Of a DNA stretch of 64,000 nucleotides, positions 12,329 through 24,839 are shown piece by piece; position 1 is the stretch's first letter, and every line of letters begins with the position of its first letter. The stretch is from Cytospora piceicola (Eukaryota; Ascomycota; Sordariomycetes; Diaporthales; Cytosporaceae). The stretch covers positions 496,001-560,000 of the forward strand of contig JALQBC010000006.1 in assembly GCA_023375675.1 (NCBI GenBank), written 5' to 3'. The notes beneath the pieces are model-generated. The model saw only the letters and a program-made list of their open reading frames with translations. It had not been told where the DNA came from and made no database searches. The translations under genes were made by a program, and so were the position numbers.

Positions 12329-12945
12329 GCTACAGCACAAGAGGACCGTTGCAAGTATTGCCGTGGCCTTCGCTACTATATGTACTATGACAGTGTGCTT
12401 GGAGCCAACACTACTATCGCTCACGTCCTTCCTAGTGACAGTTTGTATACGTTCTTGGGATCGTGGACTCCCGACGGGTTCGGAGATCCGTGTAACGTTT
12501 CTGTTGGTACCAGGGGATACAGTCCCTGGTAGAGTCGGGCTGCATTTGTTACAGTAGCCCCAAGGCTGTGATCTTTGGGTGTGGCGTTCCGAAGCTGATG
12601 GCCCTCATCAAATGAAACTTGACAAATATGAAGTTCATCCACTCGATCGCAGCGGTACGTGGCAGCTGATCAGGGTTCGTCTTAGCCCCAGCCCAGATGT
12701 TTGTAGCCCTGAATATCTCGTTCCAGACTCACTGAAGTTCCCTTTCTGTATTGCTGCAGCCGTAGGTTGGTGTGGAGGAGCACAAAGCTGGTTTACAATT
12801 CTGCGTGATTTCCTTCTGTGGAAAGGTTCCCGGGTCAACATGTCATCCCTCTCGACTCTATCCGCCGCCTTAACGGATTCCTTGTTGTCCTTAAAATGCT
12901 GGATAATGCCTGATCAATGACGCAGTCGGCCACCCGAATGCAGAC

Positions 12946-14636
12946 CTAATCTCTAGTGAGGGAAACCACATATGTTCTCATGTCTCCGACCATATCGACC
13001 CCTACTCTAGCAGTGATAGTCCTGATTGTCTTGCCCTTAAGACGCAATTGCGCGGTATGAGGCCTCACGGAATTTTGGTTCGTAAGATGACACCGCTCCA
13101 GGTCTCGAGTATTGGCCTGCTTCCCAGCTCCCCGCCACGCAACCAGCCCTACATCAGGGAAGCCCCAGCGGCTTGCAGGGTCGATCCGGAGGAGGAGGAG
13201 GAAGAACCGCCTGGGACCCCGAATACCAGGGCACTCGCTCGTGTCCATGCTGATGAGCGCGGTTGCCGAGACGTTCTGCTCCGGCAGGCGCAGGGTGCTG
13301 TAACTTGTGTCCCATAGCCCCTCGGGCGTCGCACAGTCGATCGTGTAGTCGAAGTCACGAACAGAGAGCGACACTTTGGTAATACCTGCCATTGTCTCGA
13401 TACTTTGGCTAAAATGGGCTGTCTTTTTGAGCAAGAATATAGGCTTGATCTCGGCACCCTGTGCGACATTGTCCGAAATGCTTGCTAGTGCTGGAGTTGA
13501 CGAGGAGCGGCAATATACACCAGGTTTGATGGGGCATGGTTCTATGTAAATCCCCATGAAGCCCCCTCCGGGGTCTGAGGTATGACATCGTAGTATCGCG
13601 ACGGTCTTGTCGGCGAATTTGAGGATCGGAAGCCTTATGCGGATGCCCTTGTTGGTAACCGAATGGGGCTCCTCCTCCTCTCCGGGGTAAGTCTTGACGT
13701 TGCCGAGCCCGCGGAACTGGGACGGGTGAGAAGCAAAGGCGCCCAGGAATACACTGGGAGCTTCGTTCCACGGTCCGCTCATGGAGTTGTTCCGCCTGCC
13801 CCAGGCAAATATGGAGTGGTCGTCGAGTTCCTTGACAATCTCCTCCTGCAGGCGTATAAAAGCGTTATGGCCGCCCTCGCCGTATAGCAGAGGCATGTGA
13901 ACGCCAAAAACCCCCAACAGACAATAGGCCAGGTCCTCTGGTCGGGTGGTCTCCCTCTTGGCAGCCCATGACAGCCTTTTTGCAATATTTGCCTTCTGCC
14001 AGTAGCCGTTATGGAGGTACAGCGCATCGATACCAGACGCTGCCGAGACGGAAACCATAAGGTCATCCCTGGATCCGAGGAAAGTCCAGTTTTGTCGGCA
14101 AAGAACATCTGCGTCGGGGCAAGGAGCTCCTGGAGTGTCCAGCCCCGGGTGAACCATCTGCAATGATCGAGCGAGTTCTCGCCTGGACGAAAGTGAACCT
14201 CTCCGACGGGGTGCTCGTAGTCCTCCAAGAAGGCGACGCAGAACATAGCTTCTTGATACCATGAGAACATGGAGTTGATGGCCTCCGAAAGCTCGGCGCT
14301 GCTGGACTTATCGATGCAGCAGGTGTCTACCCATATATGTGTCGGATAGTAGTTTATTTGGTGATCTCGAACATTTGTGTGGCCACTCAGGTTCAGTGGA
14401 AGTTCCCATGTATCTTTGGCGTTCTCGGTGTTCTCGATTTCCTTTATGAACTGGCTGAATTTGATGATTTTCTGGTAACCCGCTTTGTGTGTCAACCCGT
14501 CGCGGTCTTTGGTTACCATGTCGGCAAATGTGACCTCCTCCGGGCCCCAAGTATGAGATAATATGGCATAGCGAGGAACCTTGCCGTATTCAACGAACTC
14601 CTCGAGCTGGAGAGTCTTGAGGTTGATTAACCTCAT
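12946..14636 (-). pseudogene. HET-domain protein gene with a one-base frameshift
   Basis: The frame from 14636 starts MRLINLKTLQLEEF, the usual HET-protein N-terminus. It continues with AILSHTWG (about residue 25), IWVDTCCIDK and the GWTLQELLAP motif of PF06985. At 14090-14093 (TTTT on plus, AAAA on minus) the frame is lost. The homology resumes one frame over as NWTFLGSRDDL, then the RPEDLAYCLLGVFGVHMPLL motif common after HET domains, and stays open to the stop at 12946. One missing A in the A-run separates FFADK from NWTFLG. No GT-AG intron could bridge this. It is either a real inactivating mutation or a homopolymer sequencing error. HET proteins trigger incompatibility-type cell death after fusion of unlike hyphae, and their genes often decay. 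Confidence 0.82.
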
Positions 14637-15309
14637 CACGACTGGTGTCAATCTGAGGGCAGGCCGGGGGAAAGGTCTAGGATAATTCGGTTTGTCTATG
14701 GTGTTCCAGTCGTTTGAAAATTGTCAATGGGGTGAATTACACAAATGAGACTTTGCTATTATAATTACCTCCGCACCGGGATGTCATGAGCAGGATCGGA
14801 AGATCCAAAAGTGAGGTGTATCATGTCACTGCTCAGCCATCATGGCGGAGCATTGCAGATATATGCAGGTTGAGCCCTGCGCCTCAGCGTCTCCCACACA
14901 ATCCATGTAAGTCCTAAACAAGCCAAATCCACTCCAAATATTTCCAATGGAGGCTAACAAATCTTACTTTCGGGCTTAGTCCCCTGTATACCTAGATTTT
15001 CGAAACAGTAACAATCAGGGACAGCTTCATGGCGAGGAAACACAGATTCCGTACCTGAACTAGCCCTATTGTACGGAGGATTGCCTCAATCAACCATTTC
15101 TTCTCCACTCAGCTGTCAAAAGTGACCCAGTTTTCTCTTTGGAAATACTATAGGTAGGTATGATGAAGTGGGGCGTATGGGCACGTCGAAGGTTGAGTCC
15201 ACTTACTGATAAATACCTACATACAGTATGTATGGAGGTATAAGCCTAGTTGACCTATCCAACTACATCAAATGATATAATACCAAACAGCTTTTTCTCC
15301 CCAACACAA
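14637..15309. other. Intergenic region between HET gene and GH35 gene
   Basis: This is the upstream region of the HET gene and the 3' flank of the beta-galactosidase. No coding sequence or RNA gene was seen. Confidence 0.5.
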
Positions 15310-18300
15310 TCAATAAGCCCCCGGCCTCTCGGTCCAAGCAGGTTGCTCCACGAGCGTCGGCGTTTTCCTCCCGGTCAAAACCGGCGTCGACGCAACCGTC
15401 CAGATCAGTCCCGGCACCGCCGCGCCGTCACCCCCCAGAGCCCACAGCGTGATCCCCAACCAGTTCTCCCCGTTATAATCCAGAACGCCCTCGGGCACAG
15501 GGAACGCCGTCTGCGGGCCGATGTTGCTCGTGTACCGGCCGAGCTGGTACCCATTCACAAAGACCAGCGCGCGGTAGGGCGCGCCCGCCGCGGCCGAGGT
15601 GTCGTTGGCGAAGACCAGCGACAGCGGTATGTCCCACCTGTCAGAGGGCAGGGCCAGCGTGAAGCTCGTGGTGTAGTAGGCCACGCCCGCGGAGGATATC
15701 CCCTCGTACGGCGAGGTCCCGCTCGTGAACAGCCCGCCCTCCTCCCCCACGGGCGGGTTCGCCTGGTGGTACCCCTGGCGCTCGGCGAACAGGCCGCCCT
15801 CGTTGAGAGGCCCGCGCACGCGGTCGGCGTAGTCCTCGCCGCCGAGGTTGCCCGTGACCTTCCAGGTGATGGCGGAGGCGAAGTCGTAGGACAGGATCCC
15901 GCGCGGGTTCTTCTGCGTGTCGCCGCCCACGTCATAATCCTCGTCTAGACCCATGTTATCTATCAGGATGGTGAACACGTATGGGCTCCCGGCGGTGAGG
16001 CTCGGCAGCGTGAAGGTGGAGTTCTGGTCCTCCGCTAGTGCTGTGCCTGCCCAGGAGCCGATGAAGGTCCCGTTGAGCCATGCCGAGAAGCCGTAGGCCT
16101 GGCCGCCTTGTGTCCGGAGGGCGATGGTGGATTCGTTGCCTGCGGCGGTGAAGTGGCCTCTGAATAGAAGCGAGCCTGTGTGGAAGCCGTAGTCGGATCC
16201 GTAGAGGGACACGGGGGTCAAGAGAGGCGAGCCGGTCGGGTTGGTGGTATTGGTGTGGTTCGCGTCCGGCCAAGCTGAGTCGTCGTAACCGGTCGAGATC
16301 TCCGGAAGGGAGTCTATGTAATACCACGAGGCGCGGGTAAGATCAGGGATACTGAAGTTGGGGGGTGAGTAGTTCTGGGTGACGGTTCCCGTGAACCCGG
16401 CCGAACGAGTGGTGGTGTGATTCACGGTGTTGTTGTTGACTTGCAAGGTTGTGAGTCCGGATGGCGCACCAACGATCTCGATGTTAGTCGTTTTGTTGAA
16501 GTCTGCTTTCAGCGAGAGTGTATGGCCGTCAATCGATGCCGAGCGGACCAGATATGGTCCATTGACGATGACCGCCCCATCCGTTGTTTCCGCAACCCAG
16601 TAGTTATAAGCAGAATTCCGGTCTATGTGAAATGTTAGCATGCGTGTTGTTTTGACATAAGGGGTTATTTTCCTTACCAAGGATATAGATGTCAAGATCC
16701 CCAACTTGGACTATCCTCCTTTCGGTAGAAGTTTGCCATTGGGCAACAACAGAGCTGTTTGTCTGCTGGATCGTCACACCGTCACCTAGCACTGAAGTTT
16801 TGTTCGACACCCCGAGGACTGCCAACTCGTGGAGCTCATTGGGGCCACCATAGACAACTAGTACCGTCTTGCCATCATATGCCTGCCAGGTGAATATCTC
16901 GGCTGTGGAGTAGAGCAGTGTCGAGTCACCAACTGGGTAGTCGGTTACATGGACCTTGGAGTCTCGGCCGTTCAGGCTCAGAGACCCTCCAAGCTGCGGG
17001 ATGGAGATGGTGCCTTGGGAGGTAGGTAGGGTCAAAGTGTAGTTGCTCGAATCATCAGATGTGTAGTCAGAGTGTCGAACGACAAAGAAAGATCCATTGG
17101 GTCCGATCACTGGAGTGGTGACAATGTCCGAGTTCGTGTTGTAGGTACCAGTAGAAGACGAGTTGGCGGCAGAAGCTATGAGATAGCCTGGCGAGACCTT
17201 GAGGAAATTCGCCTGGAGCTTGAGTTCCGAGTACTTCTCCCTATCGACAGATCGGTCCTCACGGATGACAGAGCCGTAATCGTATGAGGTGTAACCTGCG
17301 GGATGGCCGATGTTCCCCCAGTTAGTGCCGCCGAAAATCATGTAGAGGTTCAGGATAGTAATCCCAGAAGCATAGTTGTTCTTGTAGAAGACCCTCTCGA
17401 ACTCCATGTTCAGGAGATTAGCGCATTTCTCGAACCCGACGCCGCCCGGAGGATCAAAACTTCCGCCCTGGAACTCGGGAATCAAGTAAGGAGTGGTCGG
17501 GCTGTCCTCCAAGTGAGTCTCCCGGTAGGAGGTTGGAAGAGAGCCCGAGGGCCATGAACTAGGGTTAACGCAGTCGAAGCCTAATGGATAGCCACTTACA
17601 TCAAGATGTTAGTATCTTCTACACCACCTCGAAAGGGGAAATTATCTGCTCTCGAATATTACTCACTCATGGCCGTACACATCGACAGCACCAGGGTACC
17701 CTGTAGAAGGCGCATTGTAGCCGTGCGGACTAGCATCGTTACTGATTAGGGGGACTATATGAGAGTGGTTAACCCCTGATTCTAGCTTCGGAGAACGACT
17801 GGCCTCGGCCTTGTACGTACCTATAATACCGGCGTTGTGCAGCTGGTCCTCGATGTACTGCATATAATAGCCGTTCGGGAAGTCGACCCCCGCGACCGCG
17901 CCTGTGTATTCATTCTCCACTTGCACCAAGATGACCGGGCCGCCGTTCGTGATCTGGTACTTGGCAATGAGAGCCCCGACCTTCGCCATATAGTTATCCG
18001 TTGCGGCTAGGTAGTCGGTGTCGTTCGTCCTCAGCTTGCCCTCGATGCGCTGTAGCCATCCGGGGAAACCACCGCCCGTGGCTTCGGCATTGATGTACGG
18101 TCCAGGCCTCGCAATGATATATAATCCTGCTTCTTGTGCCGCCTGGAAGAATGGCTCGATGACCAGTGGCCCCTCAGCGTTGAAGTCGCCCGCTTTGCCT
18201 TCCAGGGCGCCCCAACTGTAGGTTGTTAGGATAAAACATCAAGGAATATCCGAGATACGTACTGTGTGTATACTGAAACACAGTTCAGACCGAGGGATTT

Positions 18301-18537
18301 AATCTTTTCAAATACGTCGAGCCATAGCGAGGGAACGGGTAGTCGGAACGGATGGAATTCTCCGCTGTATATCATGACTCTTTCTCCGTTGATGAGGAGT
18401 GAGTAGTTATCGAAAGTGACAACGTCTTGCAGAAGTTCTCGCCTTTCCGGGTGGAAGAGCTGATCAGGTCGGCCTCGTAGTGCATGGCTGCCCTGGAGCG
18501 CCAGGGTGGCGAAAGCGAGGATATTGGTGAGCCTCAT
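15310..18537 (-). CDS. lacA: Secreted beta-galactosidase, GH35 (LacA type)
   Basis: The enzyme removes terminal beta-galactose from pectic galactan, arabinogalactan or galactosides outside the cell. Five exons join in phase: 18263-18537, 17821-18215, 17667-17754, 16678-17594 and 15310-16622, giving 995 aa, the usual length of fungal LacA enzymes. A signal peptide ([19 protein letters not shown]) opens the protein. The motif [16 protein letters not shown] is restored only by using the GTACGT donor of intron 1. The acid/base residue is in VENEYTG (about E194) and the nucleophile in IPEFQGG (about E293). This spacing is typical of GH35. Fungal beta-galactosidase middle domains and two jelly-roll domains follow ([17 protein letters not shown] and [15 protein letters not shown]). 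Many sequons suggest heavy N-glycosylation. No break was seen. Confidence 0.94.
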
Positions 18538-18947
18538 CGTGAAGGGAGGTAGACGTCGAGTCTCTTCACACCAACGAGATGCGTCTCTCGAAGAGGCCTA
18601 AGGAGGACAACAGGGCATATTTGAATTCCCTTAGGGCAAGGAGTGAGTGAACACCACAATATGTAGCTCGTTTAATGTGTCCTTCTCTGTAAGGTCGTCG
18701 CTCGGTCTATCCTCATGATTATACCGAGATGCCTAAGGCTTACCTTAATGGCTGCAGGGTTAATCAAAGGCTCGGTGGGTAAACAGTTGGAGAAAATGTA
18801 ACATCGTGACCATACCCGACTGACGCATGTCTCCAAGGTTCCTCCACTCGGCCACCAGCCAACAGTGTACGTGGAACCCGGACCGCAGAGCATCACAGAA
18901 ATTTGCGCCATGAAGGACTGGAGTTAAGCTCGGCCCCGGTTCGGAGG

Positions 18948-18958
18948 CCAATGATTGG
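18948..18958. promoter_or_regulatory. Palindromic double CCAAT box upstream of GH35
   Basis: CCAATGATTGG is a perfect 11-bp palindrome with a CCAAT box on each strand, 411 bases before the GH35 start. CCAAT boxes bind the fungal HAP/CBF complex. Function here is inference. Confidence 0.35.
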
Positions 18959-20194
18959 GGCGCAATTGACAAACCTGGGTTGGAATCTCATCCGAAGTTC
19001 ACGGCCCCAGACCCATGGAGGAAGATGGGGCGGAGGCATGAATGAGGGGAAGAGTCCAGGTTGTTCCTCGGTTTGCCAGGTACACAAGCTGCAATGCAAC
19101 CTCATAATGCCTGTTTACTTAGGTATGTTGATGTGGCCATCGCCATATACCGATGTATTTCCAGTTCGTGCATACATAATTAGCTCTTTTCCCCGCCTGG
19201 ACGAGGACGTATGCTCCTTGCTCGGTCAACGTCCAGTTCTTCTGGGCACATTCGCAGTACCTACAACTCCGCAAAGGATCTGTGATTCCGACTCTTCCTA
19301 GGTAGTTAAAGGTATCTGTTGGAGACTTTGCACAATCGGGGGTCTCCGATCCAATTGCCCCCTGCACGGTCTATGTTTATTCCGAGGTTTTCGTTGTGAG
19401 GGGGCGACGGTCACTGTAGTAGAAGGGATAACAAATACTAGCAGATGGTTATAGGGACAAGGCCTATCGATTTGGTTATAGCAACTGGTCAACCAACGAC
19501 TAGATCTTGTAAGCATGTTCATCCTCCACCCAAAACAGGGATCAAAATTTCTGGTAATAAATCCCCCACGAAATATTTTGACATCCTCAAGAGGCTTTCC
19601 GTATAAGCTACTTAGTTACATTGCAACGAAGTAGGACAACGTACTCGTACCCGGGCCGCCTATCTTCGCAACTTACATCAATTAATATCAGCATCGCCGA
19701 GGCGACGCTCCGGTGGCTACGGCCCCCTCTCGCTAAAGGACCGTAACTATCCTGGGAACTCGGGTATGGCCGTAGCGGCCTCTCGCTGGACCTTTGACAA
19801 CAATTGCGGTGTGGGTGTGTGGAAGTCTGTTAGTATGTTCTTGGTGGTGTTCTTGGGCGAGATAAAATGTTTCTTGGGGAGTCATTTCAGAGATCTCAAA
19901 CAGGGACATCTACATGGAATGGATTGGTGACCAAAAAAACGCTCAGTGGAGATAGAATCGAATTGAATGCCTAGACCAGTTTCCATTGATTGTTCCACAC
20001 TCGTGGGACTGAGTGGAATTGGTTGTCACCCTGCCTCTTGTCCCGACTCCTAATCACTGAAAATGTCTACTCTTTCGAAGGAGTGGATGGTCTATTTAGT
20101 TTCTAACGAGGTACATATAAAAGAGACAAATAGACACCACTCGAAATACCGATGCGCCACCACTTCAGCCCTGGAGCCAGTCTTACACACTCGG

Positions 20195-20198
20195 ATGT
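20195..20198. repeat. Left target-site duplication ATGT
   Basis: ATGT directly precedes the left LTR and the same four bases directly follow the right LTR at 31302-31305. The fifth base is T on the left and C on the right, so a 5-bp duplication altered by RIP is possible. Confidence 0.6.
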
Positions 20199-20372
20199 TA
20201 AGATAAGGGGGGGTCTTAGATAGGCAAAACGTTCGAGTGGATCAGGGGGTTTAAAAAGGGCCACGATGCCCAAAAGAGGTTGTATTGTTATTAATCAATC
20301 TAAGTTCTAAAACGGCTAAATTAGCCCCTAAATTTATCTATATAGCCAGGGTATACGGGCTATAGCACTATA
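20199..20372 (-). repeat. LTR (3' LTR in element orientation)
   Basis: This 174-bp repeat aligns without gaps to 31128-31301. Differences I see are all C/T or G/A transitions, the type RIP makes. Read on the minus strand the right copy starts TG and both end in TA, where a CA end would be expected before RIP. This fixes the orientation. Confidence 0.88.
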
Positions 20373-23300
20373 CGAAGACTTCTTCTATCAGGGCCGAGAC
20401 CCCGAAGTCTTTTATTATAGCCCGTTTTTATATTATAAGCCTTCTATATTAATATATTACCTATAACGTATTACCCGTAACCGTAGTATATCGCCTAAAA
20501 GGCAACGATAATAATAAAAAAAATAAATACTCGGATAAGGTTCCCTTAAAAAAAAGAAAATAAACTACTGCCTTTACAACCGCTTAAGTAAGAAACCGCC
20601 CTATTCCTCGTATTCTTCTTTATCGTTAAAACTAATTATTACAATCGCCTCGGATCGCAACCGGTAAAAGAAAACGTTTAAATCCCGAAAAAGGCTATCC
20701 CCGGTAGCGTCCTTAATAGTAGCGATCTCGGCGGCCTAGTTATCTTTATAGTCGTAGAAATCTTCGTTAGAATTATCCTTAAAATAGCTTGCGTTGTTAT
20801 TATCGGAACTACCCGAGTTAACTAGTTTAGTTACTCGCTTTTAAACAGGTTTCTCCCTTATATCGCTATCCGAACTGTCGTTTTATTCTTAAAGGTAGCT
20901 TACGATTTATCGTAGTAAACCTGGCCGTCTAGGTTTAGGTGTAAAAAGTAACTTCGAATTAAATATATCTAAGAATCGGTTTATCGATTCCTGTAGCTTA
21001 TTTTTAACAACTATATAAAACTTCTTAGCTATCCCGAAGCTATATTTAAAGTCGATAAATTTATTAATTTAAGCTCGAAGCTATATATTAGCTCTTTTAC
21101 GGTTATTTTAGCCGATAAAAATATACTAAAAGGATTTATAGCCTTTAAGTCTTTACGTTCCCGATAAAAAATCCCGAATTCTCCGGCGAATAACCTTAAC
21201 CCTTTTATTAACGTTTAGTTTATAGGTCGCGCGGTTTATATAATTAGTTAACACTTATCGAACTATCTTACTATATTATTTAATAATTTATATTCTCTTT
21301 AAGCTAACCTTATCTTAGTTAGTTACAGATATTAATAATTCTCGCGAAGTCGTACTATCTTTTTTAGTATTTAAGTTACGGATATACTCTTTGTTATCTA
21401 ATAACACGCTAACCTGTCTTATAAATTTTCTTTAAGTAGTCGTTCGTTTTAGGCGGTTTAAAGGAATATATCTTCGTAGTTCTTAAACTAAGGTTAAGTC
21501 CCTTACTATTATCTCGTACAGAGATCTAAAAACGAGACGTTTATATACGTTAATTTTTACTCTAACACTTAAAAGTTTTAAGTAACCCGGTTAAAAGAGT
21601 GTTCTTTTTTCGTATATAGCGCGGTACGCGCTATCGTCGACGGCTCGGGCCGAATTCTTGTAGTATCGTTTTTCTTTAAACTTTAGTTTTTACTACTTTA
21701 GTCCGTATACTTTATTTATATTAGGTAGTAAAAAGAGTTTATAATTATTACTATATACTAGGTATAGGTCCGACGCCCGGAGCTAATTTAATATACCGGC
21801 CTTATTTATAAACTTAATAAGCTTATCTTAAATATCTCTTTTTCCGAATAGTATTACCGCTAAAATAATCGTTAGTAGCGGGTTCTTAATAGCTTTAAAA
21901 GTTCTTTATATTAGCTAAGCCGAAATCTTTAATCTTTAGTTAACGGTATAAATAACTAGTTTAGCTTCCTTTTTAACTCGGGTAAACATTACGTATATAA
22001 TCCGCTTTAATACTAGTTTTATCAGATATCTTATAACCTTATTAAAGAGGTTTACTTTTACTAGTTTTATAACCCGGGTAAAAGAAATCGGGATTACGTA
22101 CCGGTCTTTCCTAATAAAAACCTTCGTATATAAACCCGAGGTAGTAGTACTCGGTAATAAAATAAAACAACCGTTTAATTTTCTTATTTAAATTAAAGTG
22201 CTATTATCGATAGCCTTTACCTTTAGATAAATCACTTTATCGCTAAAAATATTCTTATCCCCTTTATCGGATTATATTTTATTAGATTATATCTTAGTCT
22301 CCTCGTCCGATTATAATTCTTTATTATTCTAGCTTTAAGCAGCCGGTAGAAGTAGAAATAAGATCTCTTCTTTAACGTTAAATATTTAGTCTCCGAATAC
22401 CTCTTTTAAGGTAAAAGGGTTATCGTTTATAAGTTCTCTGTATTTAACGTCTAAAGCTTCGACTATAATACCTATCCCCTTTACTTTATTAATCTTTATT
22501 AGTAGCTTTGCGATATCTTTATTAATATCGGCTAAAAACTGCTTTCGGATTAAAAGTTCTCTCTCTAAGGTTAGGATTTATTATACTTTATTAGCTCGGT
22601 CGGTATTACGAATCTTTATAATCCGGTCGATAATTTCCTAATTTCTCCTTTATACGTATAGTATAATAGACTCGAAGTATTTACTTTTCTCGTCCTTAAT
22701 ATAGTTAAGCTAAACTACTCGGTTAAGGCATCTGTTTTTACTTCTACGGTAGTTGTAAAGTATAGCTTCCGGTAAGCTTAATACGTACTTATAGTCCCGA
22801 TATAAAACCTTAATTTAAACACTCTCGCTTAAGTTCTTCTTTACCTATTTATAAATAAAATACCCCGCTTAGTTAGTACGGAATTCTTACCTTACGTTAT
22901 TTCGTTAAATAGTTGCCGTATTTTTAATTAACTTTAGGTATACTATAAACAGTTAAAGTAAAAAGGGTAACCGATCTTAATAAATTAGTAAAAAAGATTA
23001 ATAAAACGCGAATATTAAGCATTATATATTATTGCCCGGGGTTTCTACCGTCGAATATCTTTTATAGCTAAACTAGTAGATAAAGTACCTACTTGCTTCG
23101 GTTTATTCGAGATATCTCTTATCGAAATTAAATATAGGTATTAGTAAGTAAGTAATCGAGGTAAGGCTTAGTAAAAGTTATTACTTTTTATTAACAGGGT
23201 CGATTTATTTAAGTTAATCCTTTTTACGTAATTTCCTTAATATATATTCGTAAGCCTTATAGTTTCCCTTCCGTCTACCTTTTAAAGCTATCTTTCTAAT

Positions 23301-24839
23301 ATCTTTCTCTTTATACTTATTAAAAGGTAAACCCTAGGCTCTTACTAGCCGGGCGGCTATTTTAACAAAAGAGGCTAAGTCGGGCTTTTCCTTTATTAAC
23401 TTTCTCTAGCTAAAGGTAATAAAGCCGTCGGGTACTAAGATCGGCTATTCTTAATCTTTATCTAACTCCTCTGAAGGGTAATTAATTTCTAAACGCTTAG
23501 CTATCTCACTTATTTCTTCGGCCTCGTTTAAAAACATTAAACTATCTAAATAAGGGGTCGGGTAATATATATCTACGGCTAGGAAATTAGGTAGCTTAGT
23601 TAAAGTATTAGCGTCGTTAGTATATATTAGTTTTATATAATTATCTTAGCTCTCTGTTTATAACTTCTCGAAGGCTTAGCGGCGGCGTCGCTTTTTCTCT
23701 TATCTAGCTTTACCCTTATAGGCCGTCTTACTCTTCCTCTTCTTAAATATTATTAGTTTAAAAGTATTTATATTATTAAAGGTAAACACTTAGGTTAAGT
23801 AAATTAGGAAAATAAGGTTAAATATATAGATAGGAAAAGAAGAAAAGGTAGTTTCGAAGTATACTCGTTTATATGTTTTAACCTTAAATCGAAAATAAAA
23901 TAAAACTGTTTAGCTTAAACACTTTTAGTCGTTTTAAAATAAGGTAGTAATTCTAAAACAAGGTAGTAAGCAATATCGGTTTTCGTTCTGTCTTTCCCTT
24001 CGTCTCGGGCCTTTAATTTTAAAAAAGGTCGAAACCTCGAGACTAATACCGTTACTATCTTTACCGACAGTTAATATCTATTATAATTTTTTTTCGTTAT
24101 TATTCACCCTTAAACCGCTCTAGTCTAAGGTTAATCTCCTCTCCTCTGTCTGTTTTATAGTCTATATATAGCCGACCTCTTAACTTCTCTTTTTCCCCTT
24201 TAAAATCTAAAACCTTTAAAAAGGTTAGTTTATTATCGATATTTCTCGGTAAGTATAGTTTAAAATAATTTATATATACCTTACGTCTTTCTTATATTAT
24301 AATTAGGTCCGCGATATATACTAACACTTATAAAGCTAAAGCAATAACTTTCTATAGCCCTGTTTACTTTAGTTAAAATAGTTTTATCTGCGACTAGTTA
24401 TTTACGTTTAGTACCCGGTTTAGCTTAAAACTTTACACCTTTAAATCTCGGGTATTTAATACCCGTTCCTATACTAGTTATCTTATTTTAAATATATTCT
24501 TACTGCGGTTAGATATCTTATCTATAGTATAGTTTATTATCATTTCCCGGTATTTAGAGCAGACAGAATTCGTTTTATCTATATTTATAAAGATTAGGGC
24601 GTCCGGGTTAAGTACTTAGTCCTTTATAAATTAAAAAACCTTTTCTTATTCTCTCTTGCGATAATTATTACCGGGTTTTAAGCTTATCTTTACCGGCTAG
24701 CTTAGTATAATCTCTATTAAGGAATACCTTATCGTCTGTATTAGTCGATTATTAACTACAGCTACTACCTCCGGTAACGTTATAGGCTATAATTCTAATC
24801 GTTCGTACCTTTTTAAAGCCGTCTACCTCTTTAGTCCTT

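Larger units (their letters stand above)
10984..12945. other. Intergenic region, no supported gene
   Basis: Contents are a 12-bp tandem repeat (11243-11282), a pyrimidine-rich stretch (about 12120-12235), a GT microsatellite (12309-12328) and short random open frames. None of the frames between 11706 and 12920 shows a domain or consistent coding composition. Confidence 0.45.
18538..20198. other. Intergenic region upstream of GH35, left flank of retroelement
   Basis: This includes the GH35 promoter with a CCAATGATTGG palindrome (18948-18958). A GC-rich inverted repeat lies at 19715-19724 and 19768-19777. Composition is ordinary up to 20198, so degradation of the neighbouring element does not obviously spill into it. 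No gene is supported. Confidence 0.5.

Noticed and set aside
14030..14150. Intron as an explanation for the HET frame change
   Set aside because: Homology is contiguous to the residue across the shift, so no sequence is left over to form an intron.
19715..19800. Fragment of large-subunit rRNA suggested by GTAACTAT and GC-rich stems
   Set aside because: Only a short chance match; flanking bases do not fit any conserved rRNA block that I know.
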